This document shows positions 10,372 to 22,165 of a DNA stretch of 64,000 bases, piece after piece (the first letter of the stretch is position 1; the number at the start of each line of letters is the position of its first letter). The notes beneath the pieces are model-generated. The model did not search any database. It was not told the origin of the DNA and was given only the letters and a program-made list of their open reading frames with translations. The position numbers and the translations under genes were made by a program. Source of the stretch: Hymenopus coronatus (Eukaryota; Arthropoda; Insecta; Mantodea; Hymenopodidae); assembly GCA_030762935.1 (NCBI GenBank), contig CM060883.1, positions 52,722,001 to 52,786,000 of the forward strand. Direction: 5' to 3'.

Positions 10372-10384
10372 TCCATTGGGTGAC
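10372..10384 (+). repeat. Right target-site duplication of A1
   Basis: TCCATTGGGTGAC, identical to 4478-4490. Confidence 0.9.
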
Positions 10385-10708
10385 TCTGGAAAACCCGAAA
10401 AGCACTTCTCCGCAAAGGATGGCTTTGCCGCATTCCTCGTTCCACGAAGGAACCGACCTACACCTAGGATGGGGGGATGTCCTGGGAATGGAGCGTTCGG
10501 TAGCGGCCACAATAATGAAAATCAGGTGCTCAACCATGCTATCAACGGTTAGATGGTGTCTATCGGAGAAGTGGGCTAGACGAGAATAAAGCGACCAATC
10601 CGCATTGCTAAACTGAAATTTTGACATGCCAGTGGTTGAAGGAGTATAACAAAGAAAGGTAATAACAACTAGCAGGTCATCACTGAAGTGAGCATCAGAG
10701 GCGGCATT

Positions 10709-11806
10709 TCACTCTAAAATGTGTGTAAGCTTCGCTGAGCAGATACTTAAATTCAGATGAGAAAGGGTGTCAGGGGAGTCGCAAAGAAATGTAGGCTCAC
10801 CAGTATTCAAAATAGAGAGGTCAAATTGGTCTAGAACATTAGCGATTAAGGTTCTTTTCGCACATGCCCTGGGAGATCCCCAAAGAGCGTGATGGCTATT
10901 AAAATATCCTACCATAAGTTGCGGTGGAGTTAACAGCGAAGCTAAGCCCACAAGGTCAGCGATGGCAAGGGAAGACGAAGGAGGAACATAAATAGTATAG
11001 ACTGAAAAACTCAAACCAGAAACAGAAAAGTGGACAGCAACAGCTTGCAAATCAGTGGTGAGTGGCACATTTCGGAAACAAACGTCTTCTCGAACCAGGA
11101 TCATGGAACCACCGAGCGCAGGAGAGCCCTCATCCGGTTCTAGATCAAAGCGAATCGGCATATGCCTATGTAAAGCAAATGTATCTCGAGGGCAAAGCTT
11201 TGTCTCCTGTAAGCAAACGATGAAAGATGTGAAGGATCGCATTAAAATATCCATGTTAGATCGATGTGTACGTAGACCACGTATATTCGTGCGATCAGGT
11301 ACAGTAGCAGAAGATGTAAATGGCACAGAGGAAATCTGGAATATCAGATTGCCCTTTGGAGACGAAACATTGTCGGAGGAGAAATCTATCTGTACACCTA
11401 TAGACACGCGGGAACGGGCACCAGGGATTTTCTGAAGTATAGCATCCCGTTTCCGCACTGGCTGGAGGACACAGCGGAATAATTCAAGGTGGTGGTTTGG
11501 GTTGAGCTCAAGATAACGTTTCCGTGCCTCTCGAAAACTTAAGCGGTCTTTGAATCTTATCTCCTGAGTCATCTTCTCCTCGGGAACACTCCTTAGAATT
11601 GGATGTATGCGCCTCTCCACAGTTGACACAGGTGAGTTCTTGGGTACATACAAATCCATCTGTGTTTTTTTGCCCACATTGATACAGCGTTGTTGCGTAT
11701 GACCGAATTTCAAAGAGCGCATCGGGTTCGGGATATATGGGTGCATGGGCGCTCTTTCATAGCCACACCTAATGAAAGCCGGAATTTCAGATCGTAGAAA
11801 TGTCAA
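10709..11806 (-). pseudogene. B1 gag-endonuclease fusion frame
   Basis: One open frame of 365 residues that begins in gag (EIPAFIRCGYERAP, IPNPMR) and, near 11290, passes straight into the endonuclease (NIRGLRTHRS, VCLQETKLCPRDT, SHHALWGSPRAC). The end of gag and the first residues of ORF2, present in B2, are deleted, fusing the two genes in frame. The knuckle region is damaged and the upstream gag is in another frame, so I treat it as a decayed fusion and not a gene. The gag start is at 12205 (MAPLRLPSSKPRFFV). Confidence 0.75.
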
Positions 11807-12205
11807 AAAGACCTATGGAGTGGGAACGGCTTGGTATCCCGTTCGCCAATTAATGTATGCACCGATGACACCTTTGTCAGTAAGACAATTCACTATTTCG
11901 TCGTTTGATAATCCATCCAAACCAGCGGTCGTCACTACACCTCGGCTACTATTCAGGATTTGTACTTCTCCACCTTAATAGAGTAAGAACCCAAAAGAGA
12001 AGCACTCATCAACCGGTTGGTTAGATGTGGCTACCTCGATTAACAGCATACTATCTCTATAACGTCTGGCATTGGTGACCTCGCAAATCCTGTCCAGTAC
12101 TTTTTGAATATAAAATGGGCTGACTTCCTTAATAGTCTTTGTCTCGCATATAAATTGGATCACAAAAAACCGGGGTTTTGAAGAGGGTAAGCGCAGAGGA
12201 GCCAT
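11807..12205 (-). pseudogene. B1 gag N-terminal part, frameshifted
   Basis: Starts MAPLRLPSSKPRFFV and continues through KTIKEVSPFYIQKVLDRI, parallel to the A gag block SPFTIQKGLDAI. It is interrupted by indels before the fusion frame at 11806. The function would be as for other ORF1 proteins; this copy is dead. Confidence 0.75.
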
Positions 12206-12930
12206 AATGGTATAGTCCCCTTTCCAAAACCATTGGTGTCAGCCTGTCACCCGGGGGATAAAAGAGAAGACACCTAAATCTTCCAGTCTGTGCCGGCCTG
12301 GAGCACCCGCCTCACTACTGGCCGGTATGCGACATCTTCACGGAAGGCAAGCCCGATTTTATGCCTCTACCTCTAGAATAATCACCAGTGCCGCCGCCCC
12401 CCCTCACTATAGGCCACGCTGACTCCGTGACTTGTGGTTGATTACATCGGACTCCAGACAGGTAACACGTCGGGTCTCCCCTATCAATCCAGCCACTCAT
12501 GGCCGCTGAGCTGCTCGCGGGGATCCGGCCCCTTGGGAGTTATGTGAGTGTACATGACATCGGAACGGCCCCGCACCTAGTGTAACACGAAAAGGGTAGT
12601 GAGGAGGGCCCCCTCAACCTTCGCATTTGAGACCTCCGGAGAGCACACAAGTTGAAAGCTGCGCCGAAACCATGGGACAGAAACCACAGACAGGAAAGAT
12701 CCCTTTTGGTGGGACAGGAGCTCATAAACCTAAAGACCTTAAACCTATGAATTATATAAATCTAGAAGAGGGAGAACCTATCATAATGGGGAATGTATCA
12801 TGGTAACATAAAGTTGAATGTAATGTGGCTGTGACAGAAGAGAATGAGCAGATGTCAATGAGGGTGACTGGCTCAGCCACCCTGGGTACGCCAAACCCAT
12901 ACTCACATAAAGTGAGCTCATGGGGAGGGC

Positions 12931-13626
12931 ATGTCCACTATGTGCACAAGATGATCCATCAGCACATCCAGATAACAAACAACTGGAAGAAGGTTCATTG
13001 TAACCCTCAGGCCAATGGTTCCAGCAGGGAGATCGGTATAGTTCTATTGTTCTACCTGAGCCAAGGGACATTCCCTCAAACTTCAACAACCATGACTGGT
13101 TCTGTAACTCATGGTGAAGTGGATCAATGATGAAATCTACCACATCCAAGGCTGCTCCATGGGAAGATGTTGGTGGTACACCTAGATTGACTAGCTTGTT
13201 ATGACAACCTATTTTACCTGCCAATAGCTATTGTTCGATTGGAACCTTGGTACAATAGTGCATAACATACTGGACAAAATCATTATGTACCTCTTCCCCA
13301 CAAATTGGTGGATTACATCTCTAAATGACTACTGGGCAGCACAAGAACTTTCCATTTTCCAGCAGTAGTTCAAGTAATTTCCTTTTCCAAAATGTTCCGC
13401 CATATTTAAGGAGCTGATTCAGTCTGGTTATGACAGTTAAGGCAGGAAAGGAGTACAGTGAGTTAATGAGTTATGGACTACAGTTCAGTTGTGAGTTGTT
13501 ATTCAGTGGTTCTGTATTACTGTGATTTTGTAGATGTGTTGTACTGTGTACTGACAGTGTGGCCATAGTGATTAAAGTCCATATGTTTCATTAGAGAGTG
13601 GTGCCTTACAAGGGGCTATTGTTACA
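12931..13626 (+). mobile_element. Ty3/gypsy remnant N: integrase tail and 3' LTR
   Basis: At 12931-13200, broken plus-strand frames resemble the C-terminal end of gypsy-type integrase: a HKMIHQHIQITNNWKK helix followed further on by INDEIYHIQ, as in the GPY/F domain. After this comes an LTR-like stretch with a TATA-like CATATTTAAGG near 13407 and CAGTGAGTTA near 13456. It ends TTGTTACA at 13626. The same LTR terminus is seen before primer-binding sites at 22273 and 33695. No PBS follows here, as expected for a 3' LTR. The LTR start is not resolved. Confidence 0.65.
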
Positions 13627-14369
13627 TTAATCCAGCTCACATATTTTTTTTATTAAAAGTAGCTTAAAAATAAAAGTGCCCATAGGCTTTTTCTCCCACA
13701 GGGTCAAGCTTGACAAGAAAATAACTATTTAAAAATTAGAATGATTCACTAATCATTTTTAATTCTTTATCTATATCAGTGTTTAAAAGGTACTGAATAG
13801 GTGGTGTTATAATATTCAGCAATTTTTATCTCTTCAGTTTTGTTTGTTTGTTTTTTTTTTTGTTTTTGTTTTTTTTTGTTTTTTCCATCCCCTGGAGCAT
13901 GCATCAATGGAAAAAAACAAGACTATCTTTGGCTGATATTCTCAACACTAAATGAACTCTTGGTAATAATTTATCTTCCATGTAGTCTTGCGTACAGATA
14001 CTTGTAATCTTGCGCAGGCAGTGTTTATTATCAGTGCTGGCTTTTACCAGACAGCTGATCATTGAGCGAAAAATAGACCTAGAATCAAGTAATTGAACTT
14101 TGTATGCCGAGACATGGGTATTTTTATTTTCAATCCACATTCCGTATAAAAAATCACAGATCAATGTATAAAATTAATGTGGTAAAGCCCCTGTGTTAGA
14201 GGCAAATAAAGCTTTTTAGCAGTAACTGGGTTTCTAATTTTTTGCTGTATCAATTTGGTGTTATGGAGAAGTTCTACCTAGCTAGCCCTCAGAATGGAAA
14301 TAAGTAGGCTTCAACAATAAGGACAATACGTGAAGTTTCTAAATATCCCTAGAGCAGAAGAAAAAAAAT
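13627..14369 (+). other. AT-rich intron sequence with T-rich tract
   Basis: ARMC9 intron. It includes a T/G homopolymer-rich tract at about 13838-13884 (GTTTGTTTG and TTTTTTTTTTTG units). The minus frame at 13904-14164 has no recognisable family. Nothing else stands out. Confidence 0.6.
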
Positions 14370-14655
14370 GTAAATGGTGTGCTATTTATGGATGCTCTAT
14401 GGACTATGGTTCTCAGCATCCCATTCTAAATTGGGCAGAAAGACCACTTAATTTTGCTCCCTAACAGGCTTGAGGTTCTTTTAAATGCTGTAAACCTACG
14501 ACATGGCACCAACGGCTTTACTTCCCTTCCAAAGGAAGCCATGCTGAGGATTTTTATACCCAAAAAAATCCATCGTCCTCTGCCGGGTTTGATTCGGGAC
14601 CTTGGGTATATGAAGTTAGCATGGTAACTATTGCACCTTGGAGGGTGACTCTAGA
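14370..14655 (-). mobile_element. tRNA-derived SINE (family 2), copy 1
   Basis: Minus-strand copy of the family seen at 33855-34136 and 54132-54361. On its own strand the tRNA-like head (B-box GGTTCAAA-type, here diverged) is at 14600-14655, followed by AAATCCTCAGCATGGCTTCCTTTGG and a body ending in the region GATGCTCTATGG. Flanks CTAGAGCAGAAGA and CTAGAGTGGAAGA suggest an eroded target duplication with two mismatches. Confidence 0.75.
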
Positions 14656-15154
14656 GTGGAAGATAAGCAACAATGAAAATTCTTCAAGAATTAAAAAAAA
14701 AACTAACCATACTTAACTCAGGCAACCAACATTTTTGCTCTGTACTCCAGAGATAAATGAAATCTTTGCAATTAGACTTCATTGTTTATTCAAACAAATT
14801 GTTATATTTTGTTTTTACCCAATTACCTTATAGAATCTATTATTATCTCAGTTTAGTGTAAGCAATAATATTATTTTAATGCTCAAAAAACTGATGTTTT
14901 ATTGAAGCTATAATACATTAACTTATGTAGTCTTTAATAAATAAATGCTGATTGATCTTATCCATTTGAAAAATTGATTCTCATATACTTTTCAAAGAAA
15001 TAATTGTACAGTTATTGAAGTTCATGATTACAGTCAAAGTAGAGATGCTAATTTTGAGGAATTAATTTTGAAGTTGCACCTAAACATCTAAACTAGGTGC
15101 TAAGTGGATTAACTTGAAACAGTGCTTACATTAAGAATTTTTTATTTCTTGCAG
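14656..15154 (+). other. End of the 13.3-kb ARMC9 intron
   Basis: AT-rich intronic sequence without recognisable elements, ending in the acceptor TTTCTTGCAG at 15145-15154. Confidence 0.7.
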
Positions 15155-15377
15155 GAAAAATGGATGAAGCAGCTTACTGATAATTTGCAACAGTTCCTGT
15201 TTGACTATACCTGGGGTAACACTGTAGCACCAAGATTAATGTTAATAGAGAAAAATGGACTGTATAATACTGAATCTCAGCTATCTCCAAAAATGCATTC
15301 CTTAGAAGCTAATACAGCTTATAAACAGCTTAAGCGGCGCTACCAGAAACTGCACAAGGATCACCATAATTTAATTG
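15155..15377 (+). CDS. ARMC9: ARMC9 exon, coiled/helical segment before the armadillo region
   Basis: Codes for 74 residues plus one base. It starts EKWMKQLTDNLQQFLFDYTW, matching the ARMC9 segment after PSFxELF, and ends KLHKDHHNLI with the first base of a Gly codon. The donor is GTTAGT at 15378 (phase 1). The open frame would stop at TAG three bases later, which shows the splice site is needed. The final Gly is completed by the GT that opens the next exon, giving the conserved HNLIG-VxAEL junction. It is separated from the next exon by 17.2 kb containing H, gypsy, SINE and A2. Confidence 0.87.
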
Positions 15378-15844
15378 GTTAGTAGGTACTCAGATTATGA
15401 TTTTACTTCCTTGCTACTTTTCAAGGCTTACTTCAGGCTATACATGACTTAATGTATTCATGAAACTGCTGCCACGAATAATTTAGGTCTGCATTTCTTT
15501 CACTTTTAGAGCACATTAATTGCAGTAAGATAAGGTTGGACTTTGGAATGGTTGTCATTGAGATTTTACCCTGTTTGTTTGTTAACTGCCCTTGGTTGAT
15601 ATAGCAAATTCCTTAGAAAAGTCAATTTTAAAGGAAATCACTATGTTGTTTTAAAGAGAATACTTGTGGTAGTTAAGAATAATGACAATTTCTAATTTTC
15701 GACTTTTTGTGTTAGGTATTTATGCAAATCAATAACACACACTTGATAGTCTAAATATTCACCATTCAAACCAATGAAGGAAACTTTTTAACATAATCAA
15801 ATCACTGTACTTAATTGGGTACAAATCAAATTTTGTGGTGGATA
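15378..15844 (+). other. Start of the 17.2-kb ARMC9 intron
   Basis: AT-rich intron sequence. I see no repeat, frame or RNA gene here. Confidence 0.65.
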
Positions 15845-16040
15845 CTACTCATGACACAAGATCTTCCAAGGTTGCAACATGACAATTTTCAAGAAAATTC
15901 TGTCCACCCTAGACTTTCCTTTACATTGAAAATGCTCCCATAGTTTTGATTACTTCAAAAATTACTGCAACAATTTTGATTAAAATACATGTGTTTAAGA
16001 TATAGGTATATCTCTAACTTTGTCTCAACTTGAATATCTG
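15845..16040 (+). repeat. Unclassified AT-rich interspersed repeat, copy 2
   Basis: The stretch starting at ATCTTCCAAGG (15860), through ATTTTCAAGAAAATTC and AACAATTTTGATTAAAATACAT, aligns by eye with 30460-30610. There is no coding content. Confidence 0.6.
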
Positions 16041-16214
16041 GTTTATGGGACATGTCTAAGGGGCTGTCAAGTGCCAAGCTGGAGGTCAAGAAGGAATTAA
16101 CACAATCAGTAAGTGCACATTTTGACATGATTGAAAGAGTGTAGTTGACAGTGGAGAGTGAAGCTTAGTTATGAATTTTGATTCAGTTTTAATGCAATTA
16201 AATGGATCAGTTGT
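16041..16214 (+). mobile_element. Probable gypsy K LTR, left part (interrupted by H)
   Basis: Element H is flanked by GATCAGTTGT on both sides, so this stretch was once joined to 22166, where a gypsy LTR end and PBS follow. It shares short blocks such as GACAGTGGAGAGTGAA with the other LTR-like regions. Its own left boundary is unknown. Confidence 0.4.
16205..16214 (+). repeat. Left target-site duplication of H
   Basis: GATCAGTTGT, repeated at 22156-22165. A preceding G may also belong to it. Confidence 0.85.
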
Positions 16215-16284
16215 AGTAGTAGTAGTGGTGGTGGTGGCGGCGGCGGGGACGGCGGCGGCGGTCGTGGTCGTGGTAGTATGGCTT

Positions 16285-16319
16285 TAGGGCGCACAACTGC
16301 ATTGGTTATTAGCGCCCTA
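16285..16319 (-). other. 3'-terminal hairpin of H
   Basis: Stem TAGGGCGC/GCGCCCTA, 8 bp, with a loop that keeps the TAAT...GTTG pattern. Compared with A the outer pair changes from A-T to T-A on both arms. Confidence 0.8.
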
Positions 16320-16489
16320 GAGTAGTTAAAAGAGCCAAAAGTTAAAAGGCATAAAAACCACTAAAACAGAATTACCACGCAAGGGTTAAAACTTGACAGA
16401 GAATAAAAAGGCTACCTAAGCCAAATTAAAAACAAGGTACTAAAAAAAAAAAAAAACAAGTCGGGAAGGTATAAAACCAAGATAAAAAT

Positions 16490-19400
16490 TTAAACCCTAC
16501 TGTACATCCCGCAGCGGCGGAGAAAATTAAAAAGTCCGGCACAAGATACAGGATTGTCGCCGAGAAGGGTGGGGATGTCAGTAGGCAGACATAGGGACGC
16601 ACGCAGCACAGTATAAAGGTGGCACTCCAATAAAAAATGACGCACCGTCAAAGGCTCGTTACACGAAGCACATTGCGGTGCGGCTTCCCCACGTAAAAGG
16701 TACTCAAGGCTAAAACGGCAGTGTCCAATACGCAGTTGCGCTAAAATCACTTCATCGCGGCGAGATGCACGCGAAGAAGTAGTCCAGGGGACAGGAAGGG
16801 ACTTGACCTCTCTGAGTTTGTTCCCACGCACCCCGGACCATTCCGCGAACCAGCGCGAAAGAATGGCCCGGCGCAGGAGGACACGAGCTTCATTGGGAGG
16901 AACAGTGGAGCTAAAAACAGTGGGATTTAAAATCGCAGACTTGGCAGCTGCTTGCTCATTCCCGCTCACACCTACGTGACCAGGAACCCAAACAAACGAC
17001 ACGCTGACGCCAGCATCAGCGAGCGAATGCAGGCGATCCTGAATACGCTGTATCAAAGGATGGTATGGACACAGCTCACGCAGGCCCTATAGTGCACTGA
17101 GGGAATCGCTACACATAAACTGCCTAAAATCCTGTCCCCGGATAAAAACAAGAGCTTGATAAATACTGAAATGTTCGGCGGTAAAAATTGAACACTGCCC
17201 CAATAGGTGAAACGCGTAACTCCGCGAATTAAAAACAAAAGCACATCCCTCACCACGGTCATCCTTTGAACCATCTGTGAAAATAAAACAATGGTTGGGA
17301 AACTGGGCCTGCAACTCTAAAAAAGCGGAGCGGAAGGCCGAGGGTGGAGTAACTGATTTCGTCATGGATGCCAACCGTACGTGGACCGGGGTGTCGCAGC
17401 GTAACCAAGGAGGGGATGAACATTCCCCCAGTGACAGCAGAGCCGGTAGCTGAACATCCAACAGGCGAAGCAATTCACGAAAGCGAACCCCGGCAGGAAG
17501 CAAGGCCAGCGCACTAACAGCATATTGACGGTCAAAGAGACTCGTCAAAGAATAGCTTGAAAGACGGGTTATCCGGCATTGCATGGAGGCGGAAGGCATA
17601 GCTGCAATGAAGGACCTCACGCCTATAGCACAGCGGAGGTTCAGCAGCCTCAGCAGACAAACTGATAACTGGGCTCGTCGGAAACGCACCCAGTGGCAGG
17701 CGAATCCCTCGATGGTGAACGGGGTTTAAACGACGTAAAACTGAACGACATGCCGAAGAGTACACAATGCACCCGTAATCAAGCTTAGAGCGAACAAGCG
17801 AACGATATAGCTGTAATAGTACAGTGTAATCTGCTCCCCACGCTGTGCCACATAAAACACGTAAAATATTAAGTGCTCGATCACATCGAGCCCTCAACGA
17901 AGAAATATGAAACGACCAGCTAAGCTTCCTGTCAAACACTAGGCCAAGAAACTTCACAGTTTTGGCGAAGGGCAGCGGTACCGGCCCAAGGTGTAGGGAA
18001 GGCGCCGTGTAACGTTTCCGACGCCAGAAGTTGACACAAACTGTTTTCTCGGCAGTAAAACGGAAACCATTCGCAACGCTCTAACTATGCAGACGGTCGA
18101 GACAGGCCTGTAGGCGACGCTCCAAAAGGCATGTGCGCCGAGAGCTGCAATAAATTGGAAAGTCGTCAACAAATAAGGATGAGGAAATTTCAGCAGGAAG
18201 ACAATCAGCGATAGGATTGATGGCGATGGCGAAGAGGGTGCAACTGAGAACCGAACCTTGAGGTACTCCATTCTCCTGACTAAATACGCGGGAGCAAACA
18301 GAACCAACACGTACACGAAATACCCGCTTCTCCATAAACTCGCGGAGGAACACTGGAAGGCGGCCACGGCAGCCCCACTTATGCAACGTACTCAATAAGC
18401 CAGCCCTCCAGCAAGAGTCATATGCTTTCTCGAGATCGAAAAATATGGCCACAGTTTGGCACTTGCGCAGAAATCCATTCAGGATATGAGTCGAAAGGGA
18501 GACTAGGTGGTCAGTCGAAGAGCGGTATCGGCGGAAGCCGCACTGGATATTGCAGAGGAGTTTCTCAGACTCGAGGCACCATCGTAACCGTCCATTGATC
18601 ATGCGCTCCATCACCTTACAAGCTGCACTGGTGAGGGAGATAGGACGGTAACTGGAAGGAAGTCTACGATCCTTTCCCGGTTTTAAAATGGGAACAACCG
18701 TGGCTTCACGCCAAGCCGCAGGAAACACACCCTCTTGCCAAACACGTTTATATAGGCTCAGGAGATAGAGTTTACCATCAGAAGAGAGGTGCTGCAACAT
18801 GACAATGTGAATACCATCGGGTCCTGGAGCGGAATGCCGAGAAGGTGCTAGTGAGGCATCCAGCTCTCGCATGCTAAAAGATGTGTTATAGCACTCAGTG
18901 TCAGAGGACCGGAAAGAGAGACTCTGAGACTGCACCTCCGTCTTAATGGCACGGAACGCCGGGTGATAATTGGCGGAACTGAACAATTTGCGAATGTGCT
19001 GCCTAAGACGTCTAACACAGCAACCGGATCAACTACGGTGTCGGTGCCCACGAGTAGCCCCGGTATGGAGGTACCAGTCTGCTTACCGGCAACACGGCGG
19101 AGCTTCTCCCACACAACGGATGAAGGTGCTGTGCGGTTAAAGGTAGATACAAACGAATTCCATGAAGACCTTTTGCTATCTTGAATAATTCGGCGTGCCC
19201 GTGCGCGTGTTTGCTTAAAAATGACCAAGTGCTCCAGCGTATGGTGATGGCGAAATACCCTAAGAGCCCTCCTACGAGCACGAATGGCATCGCGGCACTC
19301 AGCAGTCCACCAAGGGACCGGTAAACGTTTAGGTCGGGAAGATGTCCGGGCCATGGTTTGCTCTGCGGCAGAGAGTATAGCACAGTTAAAGTGCTCAAGC

Positions 19401-20141
19401 ATATGGTCAACCGTGTGGAATTGAAGGTCGCCAAACATAGCCAGAGAGGAAAGAGCGCCCAGTTAGACTTAGACAGCTGCCAAGTGCTAGCACGCGATGA
19501 GGAAATGTGGTGTGAAAGCATGGTGAGGACACAGGAAAATGATCGCTGGAATGAGTGTCAGATACTGCGTTCCATTGGAAGCAGTGAACAAGCTGTGCTG
19601 AACAAACAGAAAGGTACAGGTGGGAAAGCGTGGCAGAAGAATCGAAAATGAAAGTAGGTTCACCGGTGTTCAGAACACAGACTAATTTGATCGAAAAGGT
19701 GAGCAAGAACGGTCCCCCGCACGCAGGCCCTAGGAGAACCCCCATAGGGGATGGTGGGCATTAAAATCACCCAGCAGAAGAAAAGGTGCTGGGAGCTGTG
19801 ACAAGAGATGGAGCATGTCAGCGGCGCAGAGGATAGATGAAGGCGGAACGTACCAGGAAGGGTAAATCGGGTAGCAACAGCTTGCAAGGTAGTAGTAAGC
19901 GAGACTGGCTGACCGCAGATGTCATTGCGCGTGAGGATCACAACACCCCCATGAGCAGGAGAGCCCTCCTCCGGTGTAACGTCAAACCGCATGGGAAGGT
20001 ATTGGTGCAGGGCAAATGCATCATGGGGCGAAACTTTGTCTCCTACAAACACAGAATCAGAGGGTTATAGGACCGTAGTAACAGCTGCAATTCGGCCCTA
20101 TGGGTACGGACACCGCGGATATTCCACGTCAGGAGAGCCAT
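16490..20141 (-). pseudogene. H pol ORF2 (endonuclease-RT-RNase H), broken
   Basis: The start is ATG at 20141 (MALLTWNIRG). A premature stop falls in the catalytic LCLQETK motif (Q to stop). Further frames carry the pol domains: APGPDGIH, GRLRWCLES, FFDLEKAYDSCW, GVPQGSVLS and FVDDFPIYC at 18081-18986; FLGLVFDRKL at 17532-17957; TDGSKDDRGEGCAF (RNase H) at 17087-17689; and GNEQAAAKSA...CASCNEPLTVRHFLLEC at 16490-17056. Frame changes separate the frames. The YTDGS acidic residue is present. Its length matches A pol, so this is a complete but dead gene. Confidence 0.9.
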
Positions 20142-20235
20142 GGGGCACAGTTAGAGGCGTGAAAGCTTACCGAATAATCATAATATGAGTTTGCAGCTGG
20201 GATGCAAACGAAGGGTGGAAACGAAGTAGATTGAG

Positions 20236-21387
20236 TTAAGGTGGGCGTTTCTTGTGCTTTGCACTCTTTGGACCCACAAGAGTATAGGCACCTTCGTCGG
20301 CGCTATCCGCTGATGTTCGGGATGCGGAAGATCCCCTACGGCTCGTAGAACGAGAACGGGACTTGGAAGATTTATCAGTGGCCTTGAGTTTCTTGCGACT
20401 GCGCTCATGAGGAGCAGCGACAGACGGTGTCGGTCTCACTAGCGGCTTACGTGCAGGTTCGGGAGAAATAGAACTTGTGGCAGTGGGTGGTGTGAATGTT
20501 GAAGTCTGCGAGGTTGTTGTGGTCGGCGTCTGTTCTGTTTGAGTACACGCGTCGGCTACAGGCACGGTTTGTAGTGCCACTGAGGAAACAGGAGTGCGGC
20601 GGAGCGCTGAGGCATAGCCTGAGATGGTCGCAGGCTGCAGATTTTGGAAGCAACGCCTGGCTTCCGGAAAAGTCAGGCGTTCCTTAACTCGCAGCTCCTG
20701 GATGGCCTTTTCCTCGAGAAAACGTGGACATTGCCGGGAGCTAGATGGATGCTTCCCTGTACAATGGACGCAACAAAGGCCTCGAGCACAAGCAATTTCT
20801 CCGTGGGCAGCTTGTCCTCAACGTTCACAGGTAGCGTCGAAGGTGCACCGAGTTTGCGTGTGACCGAACCGTTGGCACCGAAAACAGCGCATTGGGTTTG
20901 GCACATATGGTCGCACAGAGACGCGTTCATATCCACAATATAGGGTCTCGGGTATTGTGGTGCCCTTAAAAGTCAGAAATACCGTACGCAGTGCCACTGA
21001 TTCACCATCTCGTTTGCCGAGCAGACGGTACGCTTGGCATACACCCTGGTCAGATAAATTAGTGACTATATCTGCTTCGGAAAGACCGTCTAAACAAGAG
21101 GTAGTTACGACGCCTCTACAGGTGTTCAAAGTCTTGTGGGTGGCCACCTTTATGGGGTAGGAACCCAACAAGCTGGCCTTCAGGAGTTTCTTGGACTGGT
21201 CTTCCGTCTTCGTTTCAATCAAAAGCGTACCGTCTCGCTTTCGGGTGGCATTGGTCACTTTACCTCATATCCTGTCAATCTCGCGTTGTATGTAAAACGG
21301 ACTGATATCTCGCATAGTTTTCTTTTCACATGCCAAGGTCACAACTATACAGCGGTCAAAAGAAGAGGTTTTGCGCGGAGATAGCAT
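20236..21387 (-). pseudogene. H gag ORF1, broken
   Basis: Starts MLSPRKTSSFDRCIVV at 21387 and contains an early stop where other copies have Cys (DRI-stop-GKVTNA). It continues through TLLIETKTEDQSKKLLKAS, GLSEADIVTNLSDQGV, VRPYVPNPMRCFRCQRFGHTQ at 20818-21258, then a frameshift and a Ser/Thr/Pro-rich C-terminal part at 20236-20580 ending KSAKHKKRPP. Only the first zinc knuckle is clear. It is a decayed RNA-binding ORF1 protein. Confidence 0.87.
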
Positions 21388-22155
21388 TATGGAAAGACCC
21401 CCTTCCGGAGCCGTCGGCGTCAGCCTGCCATCCGGGGGTAGAGAGAATAGACACCAAAATACTTTCCGGTCTGTGCCGTCTGGTAGACTCCTACCAGACC
21501 GATCTCAAAAAATACCTCAGAAGGAGTTACCCTCCAGCTACTACTGCTGGTACAACCCGGCTTTAAACCTCTACCACAGGTATAACCATCTGTGGCTCCC
21601 CACTTTAGGCCATGCTGCGTAATAAAGCAGACATGGATTCAGGGGACTTGTGGTTGATTACACCGGGTTTTCCGTTAGCGGTAACACGACCGGTCCCTAA
21701 TTCTAACCCAACGAGCAGCGCTCGTCGGGAAATTAAAACGGACCGGGGCCCCAAGGAAGCTACGTGGGTGTACATAACGGTATGGACGGGCTCCGCACAC
21801 ATAGGGGCAGTAGGAATGGTCCACTCAACCTTCACGCCTGAGACCTCCGAAGAGCACACATGTTGGAAGCCGCGCTGGAATCGTGGGACAGGAACCACGG
21901 AGATAGAATAAAGATCCCTGTTGGTGAGGCAGGAGTTAATAAATCTAAAGCCTTAATACTAACATGTAAAGAATAAGCCTAGAAGGGGAAGAAGATGAGG
22001 CGAGTAAATTCGCTCTCACAAAACAAACAAATATGCACACAAACACAAAACGTGGCTCAGTTGGTGGCGATGATGATGATGAGATGGCGGCGAGTGGCTC
22101 GGGAATCCCCGGGTGCGCCAAACCCGTACCTACCGTAGTAGGCCCCTGGGGGGGG
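21388..22155 (-). promoter_or_regulatory. 5' leader of H
   Basis: A 768-base leader, longer than in A. Its 5'-terminal 60 bases (22095-22155) are almost the same as the A leader start, including the UNCG hairpin. Short TGATGATGATGATGA repeats lie at 22068-22082. Internal promoter activity is inferred from the family only. Confidence 0.55.
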
Positions 22156-22165
22156 GATCAGTTGT
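22156..22165 (+). repeat. Right target-site duplication of H
   Basis: GATCAGTTGT, identical to 16205-16214. Confidence 0.85.

Larger units (their letters stand above)
10385..12930 (-). mobile_element. Element B1, 5' part (I-type LINE)
   Basis: Minus-strand continuation of B1. It holds the 5' leader (about 12206-12930), gag, and the endonuclease up to the A1 insertion point. The 5' end at about 12930 opens with CCCC and a CTCAC(TTTAT)GTGAG hairpin at 12902-12916, the counterpart of the A leader hairpin. Beyond it lies a gypsy remnant (12931-13626), so B1 probably inserted into or beside that element. Confidence 0.85.
16215..22155 (-). mobile_element. I-type LINE H, full length but inactive
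   Basis: A 5.94-kb minus-strand element with a 10-bp target duplication. The 5' end at 22155 opens with a C-run, AGGGG and the CCTAC(TACG)GTAGG hairpin at 22129-22142. The 3' end has the conserved hairpin (16285-16319) and a degenerate trinucleotide tail of ACC, GCC and TAC units (16215-16281). Gag and pol are related to, but clearly diverged from, A and B, so H is a separate subfamily. Confidence 0.92.

Noticed and set aside
13838..13884. T/G-rich tract as a minus-strand SINE tail
   Set aside because: No SINE head or body is recognisable next to it.
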